Positions 55,878 through 64,000 of a DNA stretch of 64,000 bases are shown here, piece after piece. The stretch is from NCBI GenBank assembly GCA_019634575.1, contig JAHCAY010000001.1:434001-498000 (forward strand), written 5' to 3'. The first letter of the stretch is position 1; every line of letters begins with the position of its first letter. Made by a program: the position numbers and the translations under genes. Below the pieces are notes generated by a model. The model was not told the DNA's origin, made no database searches, and saw only the letters and a program-made list of their open reading frames with translations. Source of the stretch: Candidatus Didemnitutus sp. Its GTDB lineage: Bacteria > Verrucomicrobiota > Verrucomicrobiia > Opitutales > Opitutaceae.

Positions 55878-58094
55878 TCAGGATGCCGTCCACTTGTAGA
55901 CCAGCGTGCTCAGCCCCGGCAGCGTGAGCGTCAGCGATTGCGCCTGGCCGTCGCGCGGCTCCGGCGCAGCGAGCCGGCTGCCGAAATTGCCCACGCCGTT
56001 GCCGCCGTAGATTTCTGCGTTCGTGTTGAACACTTCGGTCCATTGGCCGGGTTGCGGCACGCCCACGCGATAGTTCGCCCGCTCCACCGGCGTGAAATTG
56101 CCGATCACGAGGTAGAACGTCTTCTCGTCGGGCGCGACACGCAGGAAGCTGAGGACGGAATTCTCGCCGTCGTTGGCGTTGACCCAGCGGAAGGAGGACG
56201 GGTTGAAGTCGTTCGCCGAGAAGACCGGATCCCCCGCGTAAAGACGGTTCAGATCCCGCACGACCGACTGGATACCGGCATGCAGCGGCGTATCGAGCAG
56301 GTGCCAGTCGAGCGAGCCGTCGTGATTCCACTCGTGCCACTGACCGAACTCCGCGCCCATGAAGAGCAGTTTCTTGCCCGGATACGTCCACACGAAGCCG
56401 TAGAGTGCGCGCAAGTTCGCGGCCTTGTCCCGGTCGGAGCCGGCGCCCATTTTGCCGAGCATCGACGCCTTCAAGTGCACGACCTCGTCGTGCGAGTAGA
56501 CCGTGATGAAGTTCTCCGAGTATTGGTAGACCATGCCGAACGTGAGCTTGTTGTGCGCCCACTTCCGGTAGACCGGGTCTTTCTGAAAATAGGCCAGCGT
56601 GTCGTGCATCAGGCCCATGTTCCACTTGTAGTCGAAGCCGAGGCCGCCGTCCTTCGTCGGCCGGCTCACCATCGGGAACGCCGTCGATTCCTCCGCGATC
56701 GTGACCGCGCCCGGATAATACTGGTGCACGAGATCGTTCACCTGACGGAGGAACGCGATCGCCTCGAGGTTCTCGCGACCACCGTATTTGTTCGGAATCC
56801 ATTCGCCGGCCTTGCGCGAGTAATCGAGGTAGAGCATCGACGCCACCGCGTCGACGCGCAGGCCGTCGATGTGATAGCGATCGAGCCACGACAGCGCGCT
56901 GGCGATGAGAAAGCACCGCACCTCGTGGCGCCCGTAGTTGAAGATCAGCGTGCCCCAATCCATGTGCGCGCCGAGCCGCGGGTCCTCGTGTTCGTAGAGG
57001 TGCGAACCGTCGAATTGCGCGAGCGCGAAGCTGTCGCGCGGGAAATGCGCCGGCACCCAATCGACGATCACGCCGATGCCGCGCTGGTGCAGGTGATCGA
57101 CGAAGAATTGAAAATCCTCCGGCGTGCCGAAGCGGTGCGTCGGCGCAAAATAGCCCGACACCTGGTAGCCCCACGATCCCGTGTAAGGATGCTCCGCGAC
57201 CGGCATGACCTCGACGTGCGTGAAACCCAGCTTCACGACGTAGTCCGCCAGCAGCGGCGCGATCTCGCGATAGTTCAGCGGCCGCCCGCCATCCTCCGTC
57301 ACGCGGCGCCACGAGCCGAGGTGCACCTCGTAGACCGACATCGGTTGGTCGACCTTGCCGGCCTGCTCGGCCCGCTTGGCCATCCAAGCATCGTCGCCCC
57401 AGGTGTGGTGCTGCACGTTGCGCACGATTGCGGCGTTGTTCGGCGGCGACTCGAAATACGTGCCGTAGGGATCGGTCTTGAGCCGCTGGTGCCCGTGCCG
57501 GTCCCACACGGCGAACTTGTAGAGCTCACCCTCGTTCAAGCCCGGCACGAACAGTTCCCACACGCCCGACGCACCGAGCGGCCGCATCGGATGATAGCGC
57601 GCATCCCAGCCATTGAAGTTGCCCACGACCGACACACGCGACGCGCTCGGCGCCCACACCGCGAACGCCACGCCGGGCACGTCGCCGAGTTTGCGCAGGT
57701 GCGCCCCGAGCTTCTCGTAGATGCGGTGCTCGTTGCCCTCGTTGAAAAGATACAGGTCCTGCTCGCTCAGCGTCGGGAGAAACGAGTAGGCGTTGTAGAC
57801 TTGGTGGATGTCGCCCCACGAAGTCTGGTAGCGCAGCTGATGGCGGAAGACTGCTTTGCGCTTCGGGATGAACAGCTCGAAAAAACCCTCCGGCGCGAGC
57901 AACTCCATCGCCAGCGGCGGCGCGCCCGCGGCATCGAGATCCACGACCTCGCACTTCACCGCGCCGCGCACGAATGCGCGCGCCACCACGCCTTTGCGCC
58001 GCCCCACCGTCACCGGGTGCATGCCCAGCCAACCATGCGGGTTCGACTGGCGGTTCTGGAGGAAAGCGTCGAGTTCCGACTGAGGGATAATCAC
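55878..58094 (-). CDS. glgB: 1,4-alpha-glucan branching enzyme (GlgB)
   Basis: Introduces alpha-1,6 branches into glycogen; 738 residues from GTG 58094. An N-terminal domain precedes the CBM48 region (FAVWAPSASRVSVVGNFNGWDARYHPM) and a GH13 barrel. Catalytic residues are the Asp in GLRVDAVASMLYLDYSR, the Glu in TIAEESTAFPMV and the Asp in YSHDEVVHLKASMLGKM. A beta-domain ends the protein. The N-terminal start is MIIPQSELDAFLQ. No other glycogen genes are in the window. Confidence 0.97.
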   Translation of the reverse strand: MIIPQSELDAFLQNRQSNPHGWLGMHPVTVGRRKGVVARAFVRGAVKCEVVDLDAAGAPPLAMELLAPEGFFELFIPKRKAVFRHQLRYQTSWGDIHQVYNAYSFLPTLSEQDLYLFNEGNEHRIYEKLGAHLRKLGDVPGVAFAVWAPSASRVSVVGNFNGWDARYHPMRPLGASGVWELFVPGLNEGELYKFAVWDRHGHQRLKTDPYGTYFESPPNNAAIVRNVQHHTWGDDAWMAKRAEQAGKVDQPMSVYEVHLGSWRRVTEDGGRPLNYREIAPLLADYVVKLGFTHVEVMPVAEHPYTGSWGYQVSGYFAPTHRFGTPEDFQFFVDHLHQRGIGVIVDWVPAHFPRDSFALAQFDGSHLYEHEDPRLGAHMDWGTLIFNYGRHEVRCFLIASALSWLDRYHIDGLRVDAVASMLYLDYSRKAGEWIPNKYGGRENLEAIAFLRQVNDLVHQYYPGAVTIAEESTAFPMVSRPTKDGGLGFDYKWNMGLMHDTLAYFQKDPVYRKWAHNKLTFGMVYQYSENFITVYSHDEVVHLKASMLGKMGAGSDRDKAANLRALYGFVWTYPGKKLLFMGAEFGQWHEWNHDGSLDWHLLDTPLHAGIQSVVRDLNRLYAGDPVFSANDFNPSSFRWVNANDGENSVLSFLRVAPDEKTFYLVIGNFTPVERANYRVGVPQPGQWTEVFNTNAEIYGGNGVGNFGSRLAAPEPRDGQAQSLTLTLPGLSTLVYKWTAS

Positions 58095-58213
58095 GGTGCC
58101 GCCACTCTGTCCGCACGGCCCGATGGGTCTAGCGCAAATCGCCCGGCACAATCTCCGGCAATCCCAGTCGAATTCTCGTTGCGCCACCCCAACCGCCAAG
58201 ACAGTTGAAACGG

Positions 58214-60295
58214 ATGCTTCGCCGCCTGGCCCTCTGCTTCGTCTTTGCCGCTCTCGCGGGCACCGCCGCGCGCGCCCAGACTGCGGGCGACATGCCAAAC
58301 GTCACGGGCAAGGAAACCGTCTACGACGACCGCACCAAGGAGCTCGTCGTGCACGGCGCCGCCCGCCTCGTGTGGGGCGAAGTCGTGCTCACCGCCGACG
58401 AGCTGCGCTACCGCCGTGAGAGCAACACCGTCAGCGCCTCCGGCCATTTCATCCTCACCCGCGGCGCGCGCCGCCTCGTCGCCGACGAAGGCACCTACGA
58501 CCTCGCCTCCGGCACGCTGCATGTCCGCAACCTCCGCGTCGGCGAGTTCCCGGTCTACGTCACCGGCGAGTCCGTCGACGGCACCTTCGACCAACTCGTC
58601 TTCACCAACGCCACGATCTTCTTCCGCGAGAACGCCGCCTACGCGCCGTCGATCCGCGCTCGCAAAGTCGTCTACGAAAAAGGCCAGATCGTCTCCGGCG
58701 AGGGACTCCAACTCGGCCTGCTCGGCGGCCATTTCCTTTCGCTGCCCACCTTTCAGCACAAGCTCGGCACGGAGCTCTTTTCCTACTTCGTCGGCAAGGT
58801 CGGCTATCGCGCGAGCCTTGGGCCGTTCGTCGAAGCCGACGGCCGCGTCCCGATCGCCCCTGGCGTGAAAGCCGGCGCCGACATCGGCCTCTACGGCTCG
58901 CGCGGCGTGATGGTCGGTCCAGCCGCCACCTACCACACGGGCGACGACAACAACTTCGTCACCGGCGGACTCTCCAGCGGCTACATCAACGACCACGGCG
59001 ACCGCAAAACCGACATCCTCGGTCGCGCCGTGCCGGAAAACCGCAAGTTCGTCGAATGGTGGCACCGCCAGCGCATCGGCGAACACTTCACGCTCGACGG
59101 CCAGTTCAACTACTGGAGCGACTCCGAAGTCCTCCGCGACTTCCGCCCCAAGCGCTTCTTCCCCGTCCAGCAACCCGACTCCTACCTCGAGGGCACCTAC
59201 ACCGGCGACAACTTCGTGCTCAGCGCCTTCTCGCGCGTCCACCCGAATCGCTTCCACCAAGTGCAGGAGCGGTTGCCCGAAATCCGCTTCGACCTGCTCC
59301 CCTCCGAAGCGCCCGCCGGATTCTACGAACGCGCCAACGCCTCCCTCGCCGTCCTCGAGGAGGACGCCTATCTCAACCTCCCGAAGCAGCGCTCCACCCG
59401 CTACGACGCCTACTACGGCATCGAGCGCCCCATCGCCCTCGCACCGTGGATGACCTTCACGCCCGTCGCCGGCGGACGCCTCACGCATTACGCGAACGCC
59501 ATCGGCGGCAAAGACACCTACACGCGCGCCATCGGCGAAATCGGCTTCGATGCCCGCCTGCGCGCCGCCGGCGTGTTCGACTACAAGAACCCGCTCTGGG
59601 ACATCGACGGCCTCCGCCACCTCATCGAGCCGCGCCTCTCCTACCGCTACGCGCCTGAAGCGGACCGCGGCGCGCGCTACATCCCCGCGATCGACCGTCG
59701 CGTCTTCTCGACCTACCTGCAACCGCTCTCCATCGGCGACCAGCGCAACATCGACGACCTCGATGCGATGAACACCGTGCGCCTCTCGCTCAACAACACC
59801 CTCCAGACGCGCAGCTCCACCGGCTCGCGCGATCTCGCCGCGCTCAACTTCGCCGCCGACTACCGCTTCGACCGCAAACCCGGCCAGCGCCCGCTCACCA
59901 ACCTCCACTCCGAGCTCGCCCTCACGCCCGCCGACTGGATCACGTTCTCCGTCTACGAACGCTTCACGCCGCAGACGTCCGCGCAGCAGGAGCTGAACTA
60001 CGCGCTCGAAATCACCGATCAGGAATGGTGGGCCGCCAAACTCAGCTCGCATTTCCTCCGCGACGACTACGAAGAATACGCCCTCGATTACCGTCAGCGC
60101 GTGAACGAGGTCTTCGACGTCGTCGGCCGCTGGCGCTACGACGTCCGCCACAGCCGCTTCAACGAGCAGACCTACGGCATCTCGCAGCGCCTCGGCCAGA
60201 CCTGGGCGATCAAATACGAAGTCTCCTTCTCCGAAGGCCCGCGCCGCGAAAGCAATTTCGGCTTCAACCTCGAAGTCGAACTCCTGAAATTCTGA
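58214..60295 (+). CDS. lptD: LPS assembly protein LptD
   Basis: 693 residues. The signal peptide ends at ARAQ. The N-terminal OstA/LptA-like beta-jellyroll has the repeating strands VYDDRTKELVVHGAARLVWGEVVLTADELRYRRESNTVSASGHFILT. The large C-terminal part is a beta-barrel with aromatic-rich strands (WSDSEVLRDFRPKRFFPVQQPDSYLEGTY) and ends in F. The family inserts lipopolysaccharide into the outer leaflet together with LptE. No disulphide-forming cysteines are seen in the mature protein, unlike E. coli LptD. ATG 58214 is preferred; a TTG three codons upstream is possible. Confidence 0.9.
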   Translation: MLRRLALCFVFAALAGTAARAQTAGDMPNVTGKETVYDDRTKELVVHGAARLVWGEVVLTADELRYRRESNTVSASGHFILTRGARRLVADEGTYDLASGTLHVRNLRVGEFPVYVTGESVDGTFDQLVFTNATIFFRENAAYAPSIRARKVVYEKGQIVSGEGLQLGLLGGHFLSLPTFQHKLGTELFSYFVGKVGYRASLGPFVEADGRVPIAPGVKAGADIGLYGSRGVMVGPAATYHTGDDNNFVTGGLSSGYINDHGDRKTDILGRAVPENRKFVEWWHRQRIGEHFTLDGQFNYWSDSEVLRDFRPKRFFPVQQPDSYLEGTYTGDNFVLSAFSRVHPNRFHQVQERLPEIRFDLLPSEAPAGFYERANASLAVLEEDAYLNLPKQRSTRYDAYYGIERPIALAPWMTFTPVAGGRLTHYANAIGGKDTYTRAIGEIGFDARLRAAGVFDYKNPLWDIDGLRHLIEPRLSYRYAPEADRGARYIPAIDRRVFSTYLQPLSIGDQRNIDDLDAMNTVRLSLNNTLQTRSSTGSRDLAALNFAADYRFDRKPGQRPLTNLHSELALTPADWITFSVYERFTPQTSAQQELNYALEITDQEWWAAKLSSHFLRDDYEEYALDYRQRVNEVFDVVGRWRYDVRHSRFNEQTYGISQRLGQTWAIKYEVSFSEGPRRESNFGFNLEVELLKF

Positions 60296-60315
60296 GCCGC
60301 GCCCGCGCGCCTGAC

Positions 60316-61548
60316 ATGAACCCGCGCATCGCCGCGAACCAGCAGCGCACCTTCCTCGCGCAACTCGCCGTCGTGCTCCCGCACGTCCGCACCGACAGCG
60401 CGCTCCCGCGCCGCATCAAGGAACTCCTCGGCCGCAACCGCGCGCTCGGCTCCCGCGACCGCCGTCTCTACCGCGAGCTGATCTATACCGTCATCCGTCA
60501 CCTGCCGTGGTTCGAGCCGCTCCTCGCGCGCGACGAAAACGCCGCCGCACAACTCGCCGCCTGGCTCGCGCCCGAGATGAAGGACACCGGCGCCTATCGC
60601 GCCGCGCTCCTCGAAGGCTGGCCGCCCGCACCCGCAACCCTCGCGGAGAAATCGTCCGTTCTCTGCACCCGGTTTTCCCACGACGCCTTCGATCCGGCCG
60701 CGCTCCTCCCCGCGTGGTTCCGCGACCACTGCCCCGACGCGTTCGCGCCGGCGCAGCTCGACGCCCTCCTCGCCCGCGCCCCGATCTGGATTCGCCTCCA
60801 AGCCAACGACCGCGAGATGGTCCTCGACGAGTTCCGCCGCCAGAGCTGGGAGCCGCGCCCGACTCCCGTCTCGCCCGACGCTTTCGCCCTGCCGCCCAAC
60901 GCCGAAGTGGCCAACACCGACGCCTACCGCCGCGGCTTCGTCGAAATCCAGGACCTAGGCTCCCAACTCGTCCTCGCCCACGCACCAGTCGCGATCGGCG
61001 AGCGTTGGCTCGACGCGTGTGCCGGCGCCGGCGGAAAAACCCTGCAACTCGCCCATGCCGTCGGCCCGACCGGCAGCGTCGACGCCGCCGACATCCGCCC
61101 CGCCATGCTCGAGGAGCTCCGCGAACGCGCCGCCCGCGCCCGCCTGAGCAATGTCCGCCTCGTCCGCGCGGCCGACGGTCAATACGACGGCGTGCTCGTC
61201 GACGCGCCGTGCAGCGGCTCCGGCACCTGGCGCCGTCTGCCGCACATGAAGTGGCACACGCAGCCGGCGACGATTCCTGAGTTCGCCACGCAGCAGCTCT
61301 CGATCCTCTCCGCCAACTCCGCGCACGTGCGCCCCGGCGGCTTGCTCGTCTACGCGACCTGCTCGCTGAGTCACGTGGAGAACCACGACGTCGTCGCCGC
61401 GTTCCTCGCCGCCCATGCGGGATATTCCGCCGAGAAACCCGCGCGCGACCTCGGCGGCCGTTTCGACGGTGCCGGCACGACACTGCTCCCCGCCACGCAC
61501 GACAGCGACGGATTCTACGTCGCGATCCTGCGCCGACGCGCGTCGTAG
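60316..61548 (+). CDS. rsmB: RsmB/NOP2-type 16S rRNA m5C methyltransferase
   Basis: 410 residues. NusB-like helices appear at the N-terminus (LYRELIYTVIRHLPWFEPLL). The catalytic RNA methyltransferase domain has WLDACAGAGGKTLQLA (SAM binding), VDAADIRPAMLEELRERA and DAPCSGSGTWRRLPHMKW with C299, followed by YATCSLSHVENHDVV with C349. These are the two cysteines of RNA m5C methyltransferases. Known RsmB methylates C967 of 16S rRNA; assignment to this family is firm, the exact position is inferred. The stop codon TAG is contributed by the GTAG of a REP-like element. Confidence 0.9.
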   Translation: MNPRIAANQQRTFLAQLAVVLPHVRTDSALPRRIKELLGRNRALGSRDRRLYRELIYTVIRHLPWFEPLLARDENAAAQLAAWLAPEMKDTGAYRAALLEGWPPAPATLAEKSSVLCTRFSHDAFDPAALLPAWFRDHCPDAFAPAQLDALLARAPIWIRLQANDREMVLDEFRRQSWEPRPTPVSPDAFALPPNAEVANTDAYRRGFVEIQDLGSQLVLAHAPVAIGERWLDACAGAGGKTLQLAHAVGPTGSVDAADIRPAMLEELRERAARARLSNVRLVRAADGQYDGVLVDAPCSGSGTWRRLPHMKWHTQPATIPEFATQQLSILSANSAHVRPGGLLVYATCSLSHVENHDVVAAFLAAHAGYSAEKPARDLGGRFDGAGTTLLPATHDSDGFYVAILRRRAS

Positions 61549-61649
61549 CGTCGGCTTCCGGCCAGCATTGAAAGTCGGCGTTTATCGCACCGCACGCGCG
61601 ACGCGATTTCCCCCTTGCGCGCCCTCCACGCCGTCCCTCGACTCGACCC

Positions 61650-62657
61650 GTGGTCGCCGAAGCCGATTATCGCATCAAACTCCCCGTTTTCGAGGGTCCG
61701 CTCGATCTCCTGCTCTTCCTTATCCGCAAGAACGAGCTGGATATCTACGACATCCCGATCGAATCGGTGACCAAGCAATACCTCGAAGTCCTCTACGCCA
61801 TGAAGGACTTGGAGCTCGAGGTCGCTGGCGAGTTTTTCGTGATGGCCGCCACGCTGATGGAGATCAAGAGCCGCATGCTCCTCCCGAAGCATCAGCAGGC
61901 GATCGACCCGAACGCCGACGACGAGGAACTCGATCCGCGCTGGGAGCTCGTCCACCAGCTCCTCCAATACAAGAAATTCAAGGAAGCCTCCGGCAAACTC
62001 GGCGAGATGGCCCGCTACACGCAGGACATGCTCCCGCGCCCCGCCAGCGCATTCGCCCCGCTCGCAGAGCGCCCGCTGAAGAGCGTCGACCGCATCGAAC
62101 TCTGGAACAGCTTCAACGTCGTCCTTCGCCGCCTCGCCGAGAAACTCGTCGTCGGCGAAATTCACGCCGAGCAGGTCACCGTCGCCGACCAGATGGAATA
62201 CATCCTCGAGCGCGTGAAGACGCAGAAGGAGTTCACGTTCTCGAGCCTGTTCACGACCAAGATCCCATTGCGCACGCTCGTCGCGACTTTCCTCGCGATG
62301 CTGGAACTCACCCGCCTCAGCAAACTCCGGCTGCGTCAGGACGAGGCGTTCGCAGACATTGTTTGCACGGTAGTCGAGAACGCACCTGCTGATGCCCCGT
62401 CCGTCGCCGACGCGACGACTGAGACCGCTCAAGCCGACGCAACAGCCGAGACAGTTGCCGCCGACACTCAACCCGCGACCGCTGCCGCCGAAGTCGTGCC
62501 AACGACGACTGAGCCCGCCGCCGAAGCCGCGCCGACGCCAGAATCGCCTGCTCCGGCTCCCACGCCTGTCATGGAGCAAAACGCACTTGAAACGCCCGAC
62601 TCGGCGAACACCGTCACGCCCCAAGATGAAAAAAGCGCCCCGCCGCCGTCCGTCTAA
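61650..62657 (+). CDS. scpA: Segregation and condensation protein A (ScpA)
   Basis: Kleisin subunit of the SMC-ScpAB complex that organises the chromosome; 335 residues from GTG 61650. The N-terminal kleisin motif is VFEGPLDLLLFLIRKNELDIYDIPIESVTKQYLEVL. A central EFFVMAATLMEIKSRMLLP is also typical. The C-terminal winged helix is at about 195-240. Residues 244-335 form an unusual low-complexity acidic tail rich in Ala, Pro, Thr and Glu. The tail overlaps the next gene by 32 bases. scpB, usually adjacent, is not present. Confidence 0.93.
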   Translation: MVAEADYRIKLPVFEGPLDLLLFLIRKNELDIYDIPIESVTKQYLEVLYAMKDLELEVAGEFFVMAATLMEIKSRMLLPKHQQAIDPNADDEELDPRWELVHQLLQYKKFKEASGKLGEMARYTQDMLPRPASAFAPLAERPLKSVDRIELWNSFNVVLRRLAEKLVVGEIHAEQVTVADQMEYILERVKTQKEFTFSSLFTTKIPLRTLVATFLAMLELTRLSKLRLRQDEAFADIVCTVVENAPADAPSVADATTETAQADATAETVAADTQPATAAAEVVPTTTEPAAEAAPTPESPAPAPTPVMEQNALETPDSANTVTPQDEKSAPPPSV

Positions 62658-62901
62658 GTCGGCGAAGAAACCCAAGGCGAACGCGCACCTGCTCGGCCTC
62701 GGACTCGACAACGACGACGGTCACAAACGCATCACGCAGGGCGAAAAATTCTCCCTGTTTGGCGGTTCCGAGGAGACGCACGGCCGTATGGCCGAGACCA
62801 TGATCAAGACCTTCGAGGAGCTGAAACACCGCGGCAAACACCTCGAATCCGTCGAGCCCAAGGAGCTCGCCGAGATCATCCATAAATCCACGCCACGCTG
62901 A
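62626..62901 (+). CDS. Small basic protein of unknown function
   Basis: 91 residues starting with a strongly basic, nucleic-acid-like stretch (MKKAPRRRPSKSAKKPKAN) and continuing with a helical region (HGRMAETMIKTFEELKHRGKHLESVEPKELAEIIHK). The start lies 32 bases inside the scpA tail in another frame, so it is translated by coupling or reinitiation. It may bind DNA or RNA; not recognised. Confidence 0.65.
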   Translation: MKKAPRRRPSKSAKKPKANAHLLGLGLDNDDGHKRITQGEKFSLFGGSEETHGRMAETMIKTFEELKHRGKHLESVEPKELAEIIHKSTPR

Positions 62902-62949
62902 GACGCGCTGTTGTCTTTTTTCCGAACCGCACTTCACTTCCCTCCCAAC

Positions 62950-63273
62950 ATGGCCGCGAATATCCTCAATCTCGATACTAACTCGTTCAAACCCGCCGTC
63001 TCCGGCGCCACGCCCGTCCTCGTCGACTTTTGGGCTCCCTGGTGCGGCCCCTGCAAGGCCATCGCGCCGATCCTCGAAGACCTCTCGACCGAGCTGGCCG
63101 GCAAACTCCAGATCGCGAAGGTCAACGTCGACGATAATGGCGACCTCGCCGCGCAATACGGCGTCCGTGCCATCCCCACGCTGCTCCTCTTCAAGAACGG
63201 CGCCGTCGCCGAGCAGTTCGTCGGCATGATGGACAAAGGCACCCTCAAGGCGAAACTCGCCGGCAAGATCTGA
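62950..63273 (+). CDS. trxA: Thioredoxin
   Basis: 107 residues. The active site WCGPC is at residues 31-35 (VDFWAPWCGPCKAIAP). The cis-Pro loop is in GVRAIPTLLLFKNG. Standard Trx length and fold; reduces disulphides of ribonucleotide reductase and other targets. ATG 62950 is preferred over one 13 codons upstream. Own terminator follows. Confidence 0.97.
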   Translation: MAANILNLDTNSFKPAVSGATPVLVDFWAPWCGPCKAIAPILEDLSTELAGKLQIAKVNVDDNGDLAAQYGVRAIPTLLLFKNGAVAEQFVGMMDKGTLKAKLAGKI

Positions 63274-63298
63274 GCATAGCCGCTCGTTCCCTTTCTCG

Positions 63299-63325
63299 AG
63301 CCGGAGCATTTGCTCCGGCTTTTTT
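63299..63325 (+). terminator. Rho-independent terminator of trxA
   Basis: Perfect 9-bp stem AGCCGGAGC / GCTCCGGCT with loop ATTT, followed by five T residues (63321-63325). Confidence 0.94.
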
Positions 63326-63347
63326 GCGCCCCGCTCCGGCGACCGCG

Positions 63348-64000
63348 TCAGAATCGTTTCAGCTCGAACACCAACGCGTCCGACGGTGGCGTCCCCTCAG
63401 CGAGGACGTCCACGTGCACCTTCGTCCCCTTGGGCAAGCCCGCTGAAAACCGATCGTCGAGCGCGGCATTGAACATCCGCATCGCGGCCGCCGGCGTCTG
63501 CGCGACACGCGCGTCGAACCGCGCCTCGGGAATGCCGTTGCTGATCACGTCGCCCGGCGGCAGACGCAGCTGAACCTTCACGTCGCCCGCGATCTTCGTG
63601 CGCAGCACCGCGCCATTCAGCGAATCCCACTCCTGAGCCAGCGGCGTGACGAGCAGGGAGGACACCTGCGCGCCGGCCGACAACACTCCGACAGCGACCA
63701 AGCCGCCCAACGCCGCGAAGTGCCACACCGGCTTCTTGCCCGTTTGCTCGCCGCTGCCGCGCACCGCGGCCACCAAACCCACCACGACGATGCCACCGAG
63801 CGGCCACAGCGAGCGATACCCGCCGTGCCAGTTCGGCGAAAACACCGCGACCGCGCTGAACAGCACCATCGCCATGCCCAACGCCAGCAACCAACCGAGT
63901 CGCGCGCGCGGCTCGGTCCGGCTTTCGCGCCGCGCGAGAGCGATCAAGCCCACGATGACGATCGCGCCGATCGCGGCCGCCAACACGCGCGCCGAGCCGT
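63348..64000 (-). CDS. Membrane protein, partial at window end
   Basis: The reading frame is open to the window edge (residues GSARVLAAA precede the first possible GTG start at 63986), so the gene probably starts beyond it. Visible: three hydrophobic segments (LAAAIGAIVIVGLIALA; LGWLLALGMAMVLFSAVAVF; YRSLWPLGGIVVVGLVAAV), then a further hydrophobic segment near the middle (HFAALGGLVAVGVLSAGAQ) and a soluble tail of about 100 residues. No named family recognised. Confidence 0.65.
   Translation of the reverse strand, partial: GSARVLAAAIGAIVIVGLIALARRESRTEPRARLGWLLALGMAMVLFSAVAVFSPNWHGGYRSLWPLGGIVVVGLVAAVRGSGEQTGKKPVWHFAALGGLVAVGVLSAGAQVSSLLVTPLAQEWDSLNGAVLRTKIAGDVKVQLRLPPGDVISNGIPEARFDARVAQTPAAAMRMFNAALDDRFSAGLPKGTKVHVDVLAEGTPPSDALVFELKRF

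Overview
The window is a stretch of ordinary, gene-dense chromosome from a high-GC, Gram-negative-type bacterium. Outer-membrane logic is clear: an LptD-like protein, a TonB-like transducer, a predicted beta-barrel and several signal peptides. The organism makes menaquinone (MenA, MenD, isochorismate synthase) and isoprenoids through IspH. It has many periplasm-sensing hybrid kinases and small proteins of unknown function. This mix, together with pseudopilin-type gene cassettes and a probable DUF5069 protein, suggests the phylum Verrucomicrobiota, most likely the family Opitutaceae. That placement is an inference from protein character; no 16S gene is present. I see no rRNA, tRNA, CRISPR array, transposase or prophage, and no gene-free gap exceeds about 250 bases.

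Layout: 1-3560 holds a secreted coiled-coil protein translationally coupled to a sensor kinase, then a conserved unknown gene with a strong terminator. 3669-6433 is a two-gene molybdenum hydroxylase (IorAB type). 6437-10418 is a tight minus-strand run: acylphosphatase, an ABC-2 type transporter, a TPR-like protein, a membrane protein and menA. 10548-16339 holds an unknown protein, uvrB, an unknown membrane protein and glutamate dehydrogenase. 16550-21443 (minus) has menD, menF and metG. 21537-23434 is a NarX/NarL-like kinase-regulator pair. 23561-28511 is a three-gene pseudopilin operon ending in a 1182-residue PilX/GspK-like protein. 28597-34379 (minus) has rdgB, ribD, a metallo-beta-lactamase-fold hydrolase and a PAS/GAF hybrid kinase. 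34600-37497 is alaS.

37705-38582 is an Xre-RES toxin-antitoxin pair behind an operator-like repeat. 38696-45563 holds an orphan MacB-type permease, a small protein and a 1318-residue propeller hybrid kinase. 45634-49948 has a DUF5069-like gene, pdxH, a long ispH and a beta-barrel protein. 50008-52607 (minus) is a ParA-type ATPase operon with two unknown partners and no ParB. 52741-58094 holds two hotdog thioesterases, a receiver protein, tonB, a secreted unknown and glgB. 58214-63273 has lptD, an rsmB-like methyltransferase, scpA, a small basic protein and trxA. A membrane protein gene runs off the right edge.

The most unusual layer lies across the genes: a dense set of REP-like palindromes, often in inverted pairs (REPINs). 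They belong to several sequence families with compensating stem changes. Two sit inside essential-looking reading frames (alaS and iorB), and others overlap stop codons. The best candidate for an undescribed protein system is the ParA three-gene operon at 50008-52607, followed by the giant-pseudopilin operon.
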